Shown: positions 7,371 through 16,586 of the stretch, in pieces
Numbering within the stretch: the stretch's first letter is position 1
Layout: each line of letters starts with the position of its first letter
Assembly: GCA_044867425.1 (NCBI GenBank)
Contig: JBIOUX010000027.1
Coordinates: forward strand, 1 to 64,000
DNA length: 64,000 nt
Reading direction: 5' to 3'
Source of the DNA: CAWBJP01 sp044867425
Lineage (GTDB): Bacteria; Actinomycetota; Acidimicrobiia; IMCC26256; BP-133
Program-made: the position numbers and the translations under genes
Notes under the pieces: generated by a model
Seen by the model: only the letters and a program-made list of their open reading frames with translations
Told to the model about the DNA's origin: nothing
Database searches by the model: none

Positions 7371-9431
7371 TCACGGCCGCATGATGGGCTGGAGGGGCTT
7401 GGCGTCGGGCCACGAGCCGTAGAAGGCGAGGATCTCCTCCGGCGGCTGCTTCTGGGACCACTCGGCCTCGAAGTCGGCGTAGGGCTTGCCGCGGGCCAGG
7501 CGGGCCTGGCGCTCGGCGGTCCGGCGCTCCTCGGTGGCGGCCACGTCGACGCGCTTGCGCTCGGCGTCCCACACCACCTGGTAGACGTGCTCGGCCGCCC
7601 ACTCCGAGATGGTGCCGTTGAGGAGGTCCTCCTCGACCATCTTGGGATCACGCTCCAGCGGGTCGCCGTAACCGGCGCCGCCGGTGGCGAAGCCGATGGT
7701 GACGATGTCGTTCTGGGCGTAGGGCCGCACCATGCGGCCCTGGAACTCGTTCTCCCACTGCCCGTTGACGGAGTGCTCGGCCAGCATGGTGGGCACGTCG
7801 AGGTCGAGCTGGTCGCCCTGGCCCAGGCGCTCGACGAGGTCGGCGCCCCGCACGCTGATCCCGGGGATGGTGCAGGGGGCGTAGCCCCCGAAGAGGGGCT
7901 GGGGCGTCTGGATCTTGGAGTTGTCGGCGATGGCCATCATGTAGACGGCGGGCACGTGGTGGGCCACCCACAGCTGAGCCGTGCCCACGCCGCCCCGGTA
8001 CCGGCCGTGCCCGCAGGAGTCCTTCCAGTGCTGGGACACCGGGATGAGCAGCGGGAACTCGTTCTCCACCAGCTCAACGTCCGGCGCCCGCCCGAAGACG
8101 CACCATGGGAAACCGAAGGCGTTCATCCCGTCGGCGGTCGGCCGTCCCCCCTGGCCCTCGGTGTTGATGCTGTAGGCGAGCATGTCGGCGAAGGGCATCT
8201 GCCACTGGGACAGGCCGGCCAGCACCAGGGCGTTGCCGCCGTTGCCCTGCGACGCTCCCGCCTGCCCCCACTGCTCGGTGCCGAACATCGCCTTGGCGAA
8301 GACGTTGTGCACGGCGCTCATGACGCCAGTGGCGATCATCACCGAGTTGGAGGTGGCGGCCCGCACGTCGGGGTACAGGCACGTCCCTGGCTCGAACAGG
8401 AAGTCGATGGGGGCGAAGGTGGCGTTGCTGATGGGCAGGTCGTAGAAGGCGTACTCGTAGACGAAGTTGGCGAAGTGGCCGATGGCCGCCTGGGGGTGGG
8501 CGTTGTAGGACGAGGCCGTTTCGGGTCCCGTCCCCGTGAAGTCGACCAGGAGGCGGTCTCCTTCCTTGGTGAGGGTCATGACGCAGGACCGCACGAGACC
8601 CTGGTTGAGCCCGACGGCGTCGGCGAAGGTGACGCAGCGGTACTTGCCGTCGGGCCAGGCCTGGATGCGACGCCGGGCGCCCTCTTCGGCGACTTGGAGC
8701 ATCTTGCGGAAGAGCCCGATGACGAAGTCGAGGCCCTCCCGCTGGCACAACTCGATGACCCGGGTGCGGACCCGGTCGGCGGTGGTGCAGCGGGCCTTCA
8801 GGTCGACGGCCACCATCTGCGGCGCCCGGATCCCGAAGGCCTGGAAGACGTTGAGGATGTCCTCCCGCAGGGTGAAGTTCTCGCCGATCTTGGTGGGGGG
8901 CAGGTTGAGGCCCTCCTCGAAGCGGGCGGTGGCCGACACCGGCATCCCGCCCGGCTCGGAGGCGCCGGTCTCGGTGGTGTGCACCAGTGCCGCCGTCCAG
9001 GCGATGAGCTGGCCGTCGTAGAACACGGGCATGGCCACCATCTGATCGGGGTTGTGGATCCCGCCGTAGACGGCGTCGTTGGCGAACCACAGGTCGCCGT
9101 CCTTGATGCCCGGGTTCTCGGCGTAGTTGGCCAGGATGTACTTGATGATGAGCGGCGGGATGACGGCGTGCAGGTAGGTGCCGCACGACCCGTTCACCAT
9201 GTCGCCGTCGGCGGTGAAGATGCCCACCAGGGAGTCGCCGGCGATGCCCATGGCCGACCGGCAGGAGCGGACGAAGACGTCCATGCCCTCGTCGAGGATG
9301 TCGTTGGTGCGCTGGAAGCCGATCTCGAAGTCGCCCAGGCCAATCTGCTCGACGCACTTCAGCTCGTGCTCGGTGGGGGCGACCGGCTTGAGCCAGGTCA
9401 GCTTCTCCTCGAGCGTGGGGATGCCGCTCAT
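7371..9431 (-). CDS. HyuB-type (beta) subunit of an acetophenone/acetone-carboxylase-like enzyme, locus 1
   Basis: 686 aa of the hydantoinase B / oxoprolinase family. Motifs include GDLWFANDAVYGGIHNPDQM, TTETGASEPGGMPVSA, TASSYNAHPQAAIGH and the glycine-rich SCGHGRYRGGVGTAQLW. In acetone and acetophenone carboxylases this subunit carries the site that carboxylates the enolate. Its ATG overlaps the stop of the upstream HyuA gene (ATGA). It is the fourth gene of the operon running 14078 to 7371. Compared with the locus 2 paralogue it lacks the repeat-encoded loop after MPVFY. The physiological substrate is not proven. Confidence 0.85.
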   Translation of the reverse strand: MSGIPTLEEKLTWLKPVAPTEHELKCVEQIGLGDFEIGFQRTNDILDEGMDVFVRSCRSAMGIAGDSLVGIFTADGDMVNGSCGTYLHAVIPPLIIKYILANYAENPGIKDGDLWFANDAVYGGIHNPDQMVAMPVFYDGQLIAWTAALVHTTETGASEPGGMPVSATARFEEGLNLPPTKIGENFTLREDILNVFQAFGIRAPQMVAVDLKARCTTADRVRTRVIELCQREGLDFVIGLFRKMLQVAEEGARRRIQAWPDGKYRCVTFADAVGLNQGLVRSCVMTLTKEGDRLLVDFTGTGPETASSYNAHPQAAIGHFANFVYEYAFYDLPISNATFAPIDFLFEPGTCLYPDVRAATSNSVMIATGVMSAVHNVFAKAMFGTEQWGQAGASQGNGGNALVLAGLSQWQMPFADMLAYSINTEGQGGRPTADGMNAFGFPWCVFGRAPDVELVENEFPLLIPVSQHWKDSCGHGRYRGGVGTAQLWVAHHVPAVYMMAIADNSKIQTPQPLFGGYAPCTIPGISVRGADLVERLGQGDQLDLDVPTMLAEHSVNGQWENEFQGRMVRPYAQNDIVTIGFATGGAGYGDPLERDPKMVEEDLLNGTISEWAAEHVYQVVWDAERKRVDVAATEERRTAERQARLARGKPYADFEAEWSQKQPPEEILAFYGSWPDAKPLQPIMRP

Positions 9432-11689
9432 GACGCCCTCCTCTGTTCATGGCTCTTCGCCTGGCGGCTCATCGCTGTGCGACCGGGGGCCCCTGCCCCA
9501 GTCGCCGCGCCGGAGCGACCGTCTGTCGCGCTGGTGTTATCGAGGGACTCGAGGATCCCGAGCCCGTACCTGTCGATCGAGTAGCGCATGCCGGGTGGGA
9601 CGACCACGGTGGTGAGGGGTGCCTCGACCACCGCCGGCCCGTCGACGACGTTGCCGGGGCGCAGGGAATCGGCGTCGTAGAGCGACGTCTCCGCCCGCTC
9701 CCGCGGCTCCGGCCAGTACGCCGGGCGCGACCCGGTGAGCGCCGCCTTGGGATCCTCACCTTCGAGGGGGAACTCGGGGAGCACCGGCTTGGGCGTGGCC
9801 ACCGTCACCTTGAGCACGAAGTTGTCGAGGTACACCCCGCCGGGCTTGTTCACCACCAGGGGGCTGAACGTCTCCGAGAACTCCTTCTCGAAGGCCTCGT
9901 AGACGGCGATGACGTCCTTCTCGCTCTCGAGGAACAGCACCGGCGACAACATGCGCTTCACGTTCACCTGACCGCCGTAGAGCATGTCGAGCTCCAGGCT
10001 GAAGGCGGCGTCGTCGACGGGCAGGCCCTCAGCGACGAGGTCCTGGCGGGCCTGGTCCATGAGCTGGCGGACGGTGGTGTTGAACGTCTCGTAGTCCTCG
10101 GTCCAGCGCTGGGTGAGCGACTCCAGGAAGATCATCCGCTTCGACGTCTCGTAGACATGGACGATGTCCATGATCGAGCTGCCCAGGGCGCAGAACACCG
10201 GCGCCGAGGGGAACACCACCGCCTTGGCCAGGTCGCCGAGATAGCCGGAGACGTGCGTGGGGCCCGCGCCCCCGAAGGCGAAGAGGATGAAGTCCTCGGG
10301 GTGGTAGCCCCGCAGGTGGATCTCCCGCTTGATGGCCGAGGCCATGTTCTGATCGACGATGCGCCGCACGAGGGCGGCGGCTTCCTCCGTGGAGACGCCG
10401 AGGGGGCCGGCGATCTTCTCCTTGATCGCCCGCTCGGCCTTGGCCCGGTTGAGGGGCATCCGCCCGCCGTAGTAGGTGTCGGGGTTGATGTAGCCGAGGA
10501 CGACATCGGCGTCGGTGACGGTGGGCTCCACCCCGCCCTGGTCGTAGCACACCGGACCGGGCATCGACCCGGCGCTGCGGGGCCCGACGTTGAGCTGGTT
10601 CCCGATCGGGTTGATCCAGGCGATGGACCCGCCCCCGGCGCCGATGGACAGCGTCTGGAGCATGGTGATCGACACCATCCACCGGTCGATGACGGGGCGG
10701 AAGTCGTAGTTGCGGACCGAGTGCTCCACCACCAGACCGATGTCGAAGCTGGTGCCACCCATGTCGCCGGCGACGACGTTGTCGTAGCCGAGGGCGTTGG
10801 CCAGGTGGAACGACCCCATGAGTCCCGACACCGGCCCACCGTTGTAGGTGCGGCTGGCCGTCGTCTTGAACACCTCGCCGGAGCCGCCCGAGTTGTGGAT
10901 CATGAGGAAGCTGCCCCGGTAGCCCGCCTCCCGGAGCTTGTCCCAGGTGGCCGACAGCTCGGTCTGCATGGCCCGCTGGAGGTAGGCGTCGAGGACAGCG
11001 GTCATCGTCCGCTCGTACTCGCCGAGCTTGGCCACCACCTCGGAGGACAGCACCACCGGCAGGTAGCCGATGTGATACGCCTTGTACTCCTCCCGGATGA
11101 TCTCGCGCACCCGGCGCTCGTGGGCGGGGTTCATGAAGCTCCACAACAGGGAGACGACGATGGCCCTCGCGCCCCGCTCCATGAGGATGCGCAGCTTGCG
11201 CCGGACGTCGTCCTCGTCGAGGGGCCGGATCACCGCCCCGGTGGAGTCGATGCGCTCCTTCACGCCGACGATGAGGCGGCGGGGCACGATCGGCTCCGGC
11301 TTGTTCTGGGCGGCGATGTTGCGACGCTCCGCCACCCGGGTGCCGTCGGTCCACTGGGCACCCCGGCCGATGAGGATGGCGTCCTCGTGGCCCTCGGTGG
11401 TGATGAGCCCCACGCGGGGGCCCTTCCGCTCGATGAGGCGGTTCATGGCCACCGTGGTCGAGTACCGCACCACGTCGATCCGGGGCAGGAGATCCTCGAG
11501 GGTGATTCCTGCTTCGGCGGCGCCCTCCTCGATGGCGTTCATGAAGCAGACCGAGAGGTCGTAGGGGGTGGTGGGCGCCTTGGCGATCGTCCGCTGCCCG
11601 CCGAGGGTGAGGACGAAGTCGGTGAACGTGCCGCCCACGTCGATGTCCATGGAGTTGAGCTCGCTGACGCCGGAATCGGTAATGGTCAC
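9428..11689 (-). CDS. HyuA-type (alpha) ATPase subunit, locus 1
   Basis: 753 aa of the hydantoinase A / N-methylhydantoinase family, with an ASKHA-type nucleotide fold. Phosphate motifs are MDIDVGGTFTDFV near the start and VVAGDMGGTSFDIG in the middle, followed by GPRSAGSMPGPVCYDQGG. In acetophenone carboxylase these subunits phosphorylate the ketone enol and bicarbonate. The GTG start at 11689 overlaps the stop of the gamma gene (GTGA). The last 30 or so residues are unusual: they are partly encoded by a dispersed repeat (9448-9506) and have no counterpart in the locus 2 paralogue, which stops at IDLKR. Confidence 0.85.
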   Translation of the reverse strand: MTITDSGVSELNSMDIDVGGTFTDFVLTLGGQRTIAKAPTTPYDLSVCFMNAIEEGAAEAGITLEDLLPRIDVVRYSTTVAMNRLIERKGPRVGLITTEGHEDAILIGRGAQWTDGTRVAERRNIAAQNKPEPIVPRRLIVGVKERIDSTGAVIRPLDEDDVRRKLRILMERGARAIVVSLLWSFMNPAHERRVREIIREEYKAYHIGYLPVVLSSEVVAKLGEYERTMTAVLDAYLQRAMQTELSATWDKLREAGYRGSFLMIHNSGGSGEVFKTTASRTYNGGPVSGLMGSFHLANALGYDNVVAGDMGGTSFDIGLVVEHSVRNYDFRPVIDRWMVSITMLQTLSIGAGGGSIAWINPIGNQLNVGPRSAGSMPGPVCYDQGGVEPTVTDADVVLGYINPDTYYGGRMPLNRAKAERAIKEKIAGPLGVSTEEAAALVRRIVDQNMASAIKREIHLRGYHPEDFILFAFGGAGPTHVSGYLGDLAKAVVFPSAPVFCALGSSIMDIVHVYETSKRMIFLESLTQRWTEDYETFNTTVRQLMDQARQDLVAEGLPVDDAAFSLELDMLYGGQVNVKRMLSPVLFLESEKDVIAVYEAFEKEFSETFSPLVVNKPGGVYLDNFVLKVTVATPKPVLPEFPLEGEDPKAALTGSRPAYWPEPRERAETSLYDADSLRPGNVVDGPAVVEAPLTTVVVPPGMRYSIDRYGLGILESLDNTSATDGRSGAATGAGAPGRTAMSRQAKSHEQRRAS
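9448..9506 (+). repeat. Dispersed 58-bp element, copy R1
   Basis: The left arm CATGGCTCTTCGCCTGGCGG continues to CTCATCGCTGTGCG and is followed by a hairpin: stem GCGACCGGGG / CCCCAGTCGC with one mismatch, loop GCCCCTG. It lies inside the 3' end of the locus 1 HyuA gene and encodes its C-terminal tail. Confidence 0.85.
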
Positions 11690-12081
11690 AGCGTCACCTC
11701 CCGGCCCTGGGCCACCGCCAGGCGGCCGTCGGCCACGACCAGCTCGCCGCTGGAAAGGCGGGTTTTGAGCTTGTCGAGGTCGATCTCGATGTCGACGGTG
11801 ATGGGATGGCCCGGCGGCAGGTACTCCGTCTCCACCTGGGCTCCGCAGCCCGGGCAGTAGAACTCGAGGATGCGGACCCAGTCGGGGTCGGGGGAGAAGG
11901 TGAACGCCCCTTCGATGAGCGGCGGGTGGACCTCGCGGGGATCCCGCTCGTGGACCAGGCATCCCTCCTTGTAGGGACGCCGGGCCGAGACCAGCTCGGC
12001 GTCGCAGCGGTTGCAGCGCCAGACTTCGTCGGCGATGTCGAGGTCCAGGTACTCCGTGAACCGGATCCGTGTCGTGCTCAT
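11686..12081 (-). CDS. Small zinc-type gamma subunit of the carboxylase, locus 1
   Basis: 131 aa. It resembles acetone carboxylase gamma / the small acetophenone carboxylase subunit: EVWRCNRCDAEL and FYCPGCGAQVETE give two Cys-x2-Cys pairs suited to a structural zinc, with YKEGCLVHERDP between them. It overlaps the upstream HyuA-prime stop (ATGA) and the downstream HyuA start (GTGA). Presence of this subunit separates true ketone-carboxylase-like complexes from plain hydantoinases and oxoprolinases. A paralogue lies at 57470-57814. Confidence 0.85.
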   Translation of the reverse strand: MSTTRIRFTEYLDLDIADEVWRCNRCDAELVSARRPYKEGCLVHERDPREVHPPLIEGAFTFSPDPDWVRILEFYCPGCGAQVETEYLPPGHPITVDIEIDLDKLKTRLSSGELVVADGRLAVAQGREVTL

Positions 12082-14078
12082 ACCCTCCCCCTCAGCACCC
12101 CGTTGGCGAACTCGTCGATGGTGAGCGACCAGCCCGGCGGCACCAGGCAGGTCATGGTCTCGCCCACGGCCATGGCGGGACCCTCGATCCCGGTCCGCCC
12201 GGCCAGGGCGTCCCAGTCATAGACGGGCGCCTGAAGGACATCGTCTTCGGGGACGCCCCGAGCCCCGGGCCTGCCGAGCTGGAGGGCCCGGCGGGCGAGG
12301 GGCGGCGGGGTGGCCGTCTCCTCGGGCGGGCGACCGACGGGTTCGTAGGCCCCGACCGGGAAGCGGGCTCGGACCCGGACGACGTCGATGTGGCCCCCCT
12401 TGGCGTCGGCCAGGGCGTCATCGACGGAGCCGGCGCGGACGGTGCGGGCGCTCGATCCGTTGGCGGGCAGGTCGAGCTCGACCTCCAGGCTCGCCGCGCC
12501 GGCGTCGAACCCCTCGGCCTCCAGGTCCCGGCGGGCGGTGGCCTCGAGCTGGCCGGCGGCGGCCCGGACGGCCTCGGCCCCGCCGGAGGCGCCGGCGCCC
12601 ACACTGCGCTCGTAGACGTGGACGACATCGGACACCGAGGAGCCGAAGGCGGCGAAGACGGGGCCCAGGCCGAACACCCGGGCGGTGCCGATGCCGAGCC
12701 GCTCGGCCACCGGGGCGGCGAAGAGAGCTCCGTTGCCGCCGTAGGCGAAAAGGGTGACGCCGGCGGGATTGAGCTCCGCCTTGGCCATGGTGGAGGACAC
12801 CAGCTCGGCCACGATGTCGACGGCGGTGTCGGCCACCATCCGGGCGGCTTCTTCCACCGGGATGCCGAGCGGCTCGGCCAGCCGGCGGCTGATCACCTCC
12901 TCGGAGCGGGTCACCTCCAGGACGCGGCGCCCGCCCAGGAAGCGGGCGGGGTCGAGGTAGCCGAGGAGGAGGAAGGCGTCGGTGACCGTGGCCTGGTTGC
13001 CCCCCAGCCCGTAGCAGGCGGGCCCGGGGGCGGCGCCCATGCTCTCCGGGCCGAGCGTGATCCCTCCCTTGCCATCTCCCTGGGGGGCACCCCCCGATCC
13101 CCGGGCGGGCCGGGCGACGCTGCCGCCGCCCAGGACGGCGGAGCGGAGGAAGGGGAGGGGGGCCCGGATGGGGAGGCCGAAGATGTCGCCGTCCCGGCTG
13201 AAGAGCGGCTCGCCGCCCAGGACGACACTGGCCTTGGCCGTGGTGCCGCCCACGTCGAGGCAGATGACGTCGGAGAGGGCGTAGCGGCGGGCCAGGTAGG
13301 CCGAGGCGTAGGTGCCGAACACCGGGCCCGACTCGAGCGTGTCGAGCGCTTTGGTCTTGCCCACCCGGGCCACCCCGCCGTTGATGTGACCGACCAGCAG
13401 GGCTCCGTCCCAGCCCTCGTCGTACTTGAGCAGGTCCTCGGCCTGGAAGAGCGAGGAGGCCAGGCGGGTGTGGGTGTAGGCGTTGATGAGCGAGCAGTGG
13501 GTGCGGGTGGCATCGTCGTGGACCTGGGCCATCTCGCTCCCGAGGAGGACGGGGACCGCCCCCAGGTAGTGGTCGGGGTACTGGCTCTCGATCACGCCGG
13601 CCACGTCCCGCTCCGGGGTGTTGTCCGGGAACGATCCGTCCAGGCTCACGCAGATCCGGCGGACGCCCTCTTCGAACAGCCGCTTGACGGCGGCGAGCAC
13701 ATCGACGGCCGAGGGTTGGTCGGGCAGGCCGATGACGTTCTGTTCAGCCACCAGCGAGCCGAGGGCGGGGGAGACCCCCTCGCCGTAGAGGTCCTGTTCG
13801 TGGCCGGCCCGGACGAGGAGGCCGACCTTGGCGCCCTTGCCCTCCCCCAGGGCATTGGACGTGATGGTCGAGGACCAGCGGATGAACGACACCTGGTCGA
13901 GGAACCCGGCAAGATCCTCGCCGTGGCCGAGCGCCTGGGCCGCCTCCACCAGGATCTGGCGGAACGAGACCGTGAAGTCGTGCGGTGTGGTGTCGACCTT
14001 GATGGCGTGCAGCCGGGGCCCGTCGGCGACCAGACCATCCGTCATGGTGCCGCCCGTGTCGATGTCGACCGTGTACAT
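12078..14078 (-). CDS. Second HyuA-type (alpha-prime) subunit, locus 1
   Basis: 666 aa hydantoinase A family protein and first gene of the operon. It has YTVDIDTGGTMTDGLV at the start, VICLDVGGTTAKASV in the middle and AAPGPACYGLGGNQATVTDA later. The ATG at 14078 follows a strong GGAGGGGGG ribosome-binding site. Two in-frame mini-repeats (12247-12270 and 13079-13106) add PGARGVPEDD and ARGSGGAPQG to loops. The paralogue at 57897-59804 lacks both insertions. A second HyuA-type subunit is the mark of the acetophenone carboxylase architecture rather than the three-subunit acetone enzyme. Confidence 0.85.
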   Translation of the reverse strand: MYTVDIDTGGTMTDGLVADGPRLHAIKVDTTPHDFTVSFRQILVEAAQALGHGEDLAGFLDQVSFIRWSSTITSNALGEGKGAKVGLLVRAGHEQDLYGEGVSPALGSLVAEQNVIGLPDQPSAVDVLAAVKRLFEEGVRRICVSLDGSFPDNTPERDVAGVIESQYPDHYLGAVPVLLGSEMAQVHDDATRTHCSLINAYTHTRLASSLFQAEDLLKYDEGWDGALLVGHINGGVARVGKTKALDTLESGPVFGTYASAYLARRYALSDVICLDVGGTTAKASVVLGGEPLFSRDGDIFGLPIRAPLPFLRSAVLGGGSVARPARGSGGAPQGDGKGGITLGPESMGAAPGPACYGLGGNQATVTDAFLLLGYLDPARFLGGRRVLEVTRSEEVISRRLAEPLGIPVEEAARMVADTAVDIVAELVSSTMAKAELNPAGVTLFAYGGNGALFAAPVAERLGIGTARVFGLGPVFAAFGSSVSDVVHVYERSVGAGASGGAEAVRAAAGQLEATARRDLEAEGFDAGAASLEVELDLPANGSSARTVRAGSVDDALADAKGGHIDVVRVRARFPVGAYEPVGRPPEETATPPPLARRALQLGRPGARGVPEDDVLQAPVYDWDALAGRTGIEGPAMAVGETMTCLVPPGWSLTIDEFANGVLRGRV
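12247..12270 (+). repeat. In-frame mini-palindrome copy B
   Basis: TCGGGG-ACG-CCCCGA followed by GCCCCGGGC, inside the alpha-prime gene of locus 1. It encodes PGARGVPED on the minus strand. The locus 2 paralogue reads straight through this position without the insertion. Confidence 0.8.
13079..13106 (+). repeat. In-frame mini-palindrome copy C
   Basis: CCTGGGGGG-CAC-CCCCCGA, then TCCCCGGGC. It encodes ARGSGGAPQG between GGGSVARP and DGKGGITLGP of the alpha-prime subunit. The paralogue has only GGGSLVRRGPDGDLAVGP there. Confidence 0.7.
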
Positions 14079-14194
14079 GACCCCCCCTCCAGGAGCGGAG
14101 ACCCGGGCCGAGCGGCAACCGGGCCGGGTTGGAGCCTCGCGCGAGTCGCAAGGGGCCGCCATGTACGGTCAAGACAAAAGCAGTCCACCGTTCA

Positions 14195-14211
14195 TTGTCC
14201 GCACCGGACAA
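14195..14211. promoter_or_regulatory. Inverted repeat in the divergent carboxylase/PucR promoter region
   Basis: TTGTCCG - CAC - CGGACAA is a perfect 7+3+7 palindrome in the 194-bp region between the carboxylase operon and the GAF-PucR gene. It is a good candidate for the regulator's binding site; the assignment is inferred from position. Confidence 0.55.
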
Positions 14212-14272
14212 CACTCCGGCGGTGCCTGCCGTTTACGCTGCACAGCGCGACAGGTGATGAGCCAGGGGGGAC

Positions 14273-16060
14273 ATGGCCGTCGGCATCGATGAGAGCCAGC
14301 GGAAGATCAGCGCCCTCGTCCGCGTGGGACGGGCCATGGTGTCCGCCGCCGACTACGAGCAGGCGCTGGGCACCCTCATCGAGACCGTCAGCCGCCTCCT
14401 CGACGTGGAAACCGGAGGGTTCCTCCTCTACGACCCGGTCCGGGACGAGCTCGTCCTCCAGCAGCCCGCCTTCGGGATCGAAGATCCCAAGACCATCTCC
14501 GAGTACCACGTCCCCCTGTCCGCCGGGGGCAACGCCGTGCGGGTGTTCCTGTCCCAGCGCGCCTATGTGACCAACGACGCCCCCCACGACCCCCGCCTCA
14601 TCCAGCGGTTCGTGGAGATGTTCCGGGCCCGCACGATCATCTCCATCCCCCTCGTGGTGGAGGACCACCCCATCGGCGTCTTCCACGCCATCAACAAGCG
14701 CAGCGGCGACTTCGATCAGGCCGATCTCGACCTCCTCACCCTGGTCGCCCCCCTGATGGCGGCCAGCATCCAGTCGGCCCAGATGTTCAAGGAGCTGCGT
14801 GAGCAGCGGCGGCAACTGGAACGTGCGGTCTTCCTCCAGGCGGAGCTGTCCCGCACCGCGCTGGACGCCCCGGGCATGGAGCCGCTGGCCGAGCGTCTGG
14901 CCGACCTCATCGCCCGGCCGGTGATGGTCCTCGACGCCGCCCTCCGCCCCCTGGCCAGCGCCCGCTGGCCCGACGACCAGATGCCGAGCGAGGCGTGGCT
15001 CCGCCGGGCCCGCCAGCCCGAGCAGCCCGCCGGCGGCGACGGCGATGACAAGCCCGTCGTCACCTCCATCGCGGTGGGCACCCATTTCGGCGGGTACCTG
15101 GCCGTGCTGCCCGCAGGCGCCTCCCTGGATGTCCTCGACACCCGGGCCATCGAGCACGCGGCCGGGATCTTCGCCCTGGAGATGCTGCGGGAGCAGAGCG
15201 CCTACGAGGTGGAGTCACGCCTCAAGGGCGACCTCCTCCAGGACCTGTTCACCGGCAGCTACCGCGACGAGGAGGAAGCCGCCGGGCTCCTCCGGCGCCT
15301 GGGCTACACCCTGACCGGACCCTGCCGGGTGGTGCGGGTCGACGCCGCCACCCGGGCGGAGACGAGGCCCCGCCCCGCCCGCTGGCAGGAGGAGATGCAG
15401 GGGCCCCACTCCCGGCTCTACACCGCCCTCACCGAGGTCTGCGCCGAGCTCCTGGGAGTGGCCGCCGTCGCCCCGTGGCGGTCGGGCTTCCTTCTCCTCA
15501 TGCCGGCGGCCAGTCCCGAAGGTGATCTGGGGGTGGCCACCGAGCTGTTCGCCCGGTTCCGGGCCGCCGGCGAGCAGGTCCGGCCCGGCCTGCGCCTGTA
15601 CCTGTGCCTCGGCTCGGCGGTGGCCTCGGCGGGTGGGCTGGGCCAGTCGCTGGAGGAGTCGGAGCGGGCCATGGGCGTCGCCCGGACGCTGGAGATCTCC
15701 GACCGGGCCCTGCTCTTCGAGCACCTCGGGGTGTACCGGGTCCTCCTCGGTCCCAACAACGCCCGGGACCGGCGCGACTTCATCGACGAGGCCCTCGGCC
15801 CGGTGGTCCGCTACGACGTCGAGCACGGCAGCGACCTGGTCGACACCCTGCGGGTGTGGGTGGCGGCCGACTACAGCGTCACCGAGGCCGCCGGCCGGCT
15901 CTTCGTCCACACCAACACGCTCAAGTACCGCCTCAAGCGCATCCGGGCGCTGCTCGGCGGCGACCCCTCGCGGGGGGATCTGCGCCTCCAGGTGGAGCTG
16001 GCCCTCAAGATGCTCGACCTTCCCCGCCTGGCCGGCGCCGCCGGGGCCCCGAACCCGTGA
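14273..16060 (+). CDS. GAF-PucR family transcriptional regulator
   Basis: 595 aa. Residues about 10-165 form a GAF sensor domain (DVETGGFLLYDPVRDELVLQ, IISIPLVVEDHPIGVFHAINK). A central CdaR GGDEF-like part follows. The C-terminal 60 residues are a PucR-type HTH: DYSVTEAAGRLFVHTNTLKYR. The ATG is preceded by AGGGGGG. It is transcribed away from the carboxylase operon across a short promoter region with a palindrome, so it probably controls that operon in response to the aromatic substrate or an intermediate. The following acetyltransferase gene overlaps its stop. Confidence 0.88.
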   Translation: MAVGIDESQRKISALVRVGRAMVSAADYEQALGTLIETVSRLLDVETGGFLLYDPVRDELVLQQPAFGIEDPKTISEYHVPLSAGGNAVRVFLSQRAYVTNDAPHDPRLIQRFVEMFRARTIISIPLVVEDHPIGVFHAINKRSGDFDQADLDLLTLVAPLMAASIQSAQMFKELREQRRQLERAVFLQAELSRTALDAPGMEPLAERLADLIARPVMVLDAALRPLASARWPDDQMPSEAWLRRARQPEQPAGGDGDDKPVVTSIAVGTHFGGYLAVLPAGASLDVLDTRAIEHAAGIFALEMLREQSAYEVESRLKGDLLQDLFTGSYRDEEEAAGLLRRLGYTLTGPCRVVRVDAATRAETRPRPARWQEEMQGPHSRLYTALTEVCAELLGVAAVAPWRSGFLLLMPAASPEGDLGVATELFARFRAAGEQVRPGLRLYLCLGSAVASAGGLGQSLEESERAMGVARTLEISDRALLFEHLGVYRVLLGPNNARDRRDFIDEALGPVVRYDVEHGSDLVDTLRVWVAADYSVTEAAGRLFVHTNTLKYRLKRIRALLGGDPSRGDLRLQVELALKMLDLPRLAGAAGAPNP

Positions 16061-16569
16061 TCCGTCCCTGCGGGGAAGCGGACTTCGAGACGATGCTGGC
16101 CATCGTCAACGACGCCGCCGTCGCCTACCGGGGGGTGATCCCGGAGGACTGCTGGTCGGAGCCGTACATGCCGGCCGAGGAGCTGCAGGGTGAGATCGAG
16201 GCCGGGGTCGTCTTCTGGGGATGCGAGGAGGACGGCGGGCTGGTCGGCGTCATGGGTCTCCAGGACGTCGACGACGTCGCCCTGATCCGCCACGCCTATG
16301 TGCGCACCGCCCTCCAGGGGCAGGGCGTCGGGTCCCGGCTGCTCGAGTTCCTGGCCGCCCGGACCCACCGTCCGCTCCTCATCGGCACGTGGGCCGCCGC
16401 CACCTGGGCCATCCGGTTCTACGAGAGCCACGGCTTCCGCCTCGTCCCCGCCGGCGAGAAGGACACCCTGCTCGGGCGCTACTGGTCCATCCCCTCCCGG
16501 CAGATGGAAACCTCCGTGGTGCTGGCCGACCGGACCTGGTGGGCCGGACGACGGGCGGAGCCCGCCTAG
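16057..16569 (+). CDS. GNAT-family N-acetyltransferase
   Basis: 170 aa. It carries the acetyl-CoA binding motif ALQGQGVGSRLLEFLAART (R/Q-x-x-G-x-G/A type) and the later strand/helix WAIRFYESHGF typical of GNAT enzymes. The GTG start overlaps the PucR stop (GTGA), indicating coupling to the regulator gene. The acetyl acceptor cannot be predicted. Confidence 0.8.
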   Translation: MIRPCGEADFETMLAIVNDAAVAYRGVIPEDCWSEPYMPAEELQGEIEAGVVFWGCEEDGGLVGVMGLQDVDDVALIRHAYVRTALQGQGVGSRLLEFLAARTHRPLLIGTWAAATWAIRFYESHGFRLVPAGEKDTLLGRYWSIPSRQMETSVVLADRTWWAGRRAEPA

Positions 16570-16586
16570 TTGGCCCCGATCGTTCC

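Noticed and set aside
7107..14570. Very long open frames on the plus strand opposite the locus 1 carboxylase genes
   Set aside because: They mirror the codons of clear minus-strand genes, have His/Gly/Val-rich compositions typical of antisense frames in GC-rich DNA, and show no protein motifs. The same applies to 55701-57584 and 53878-55419.
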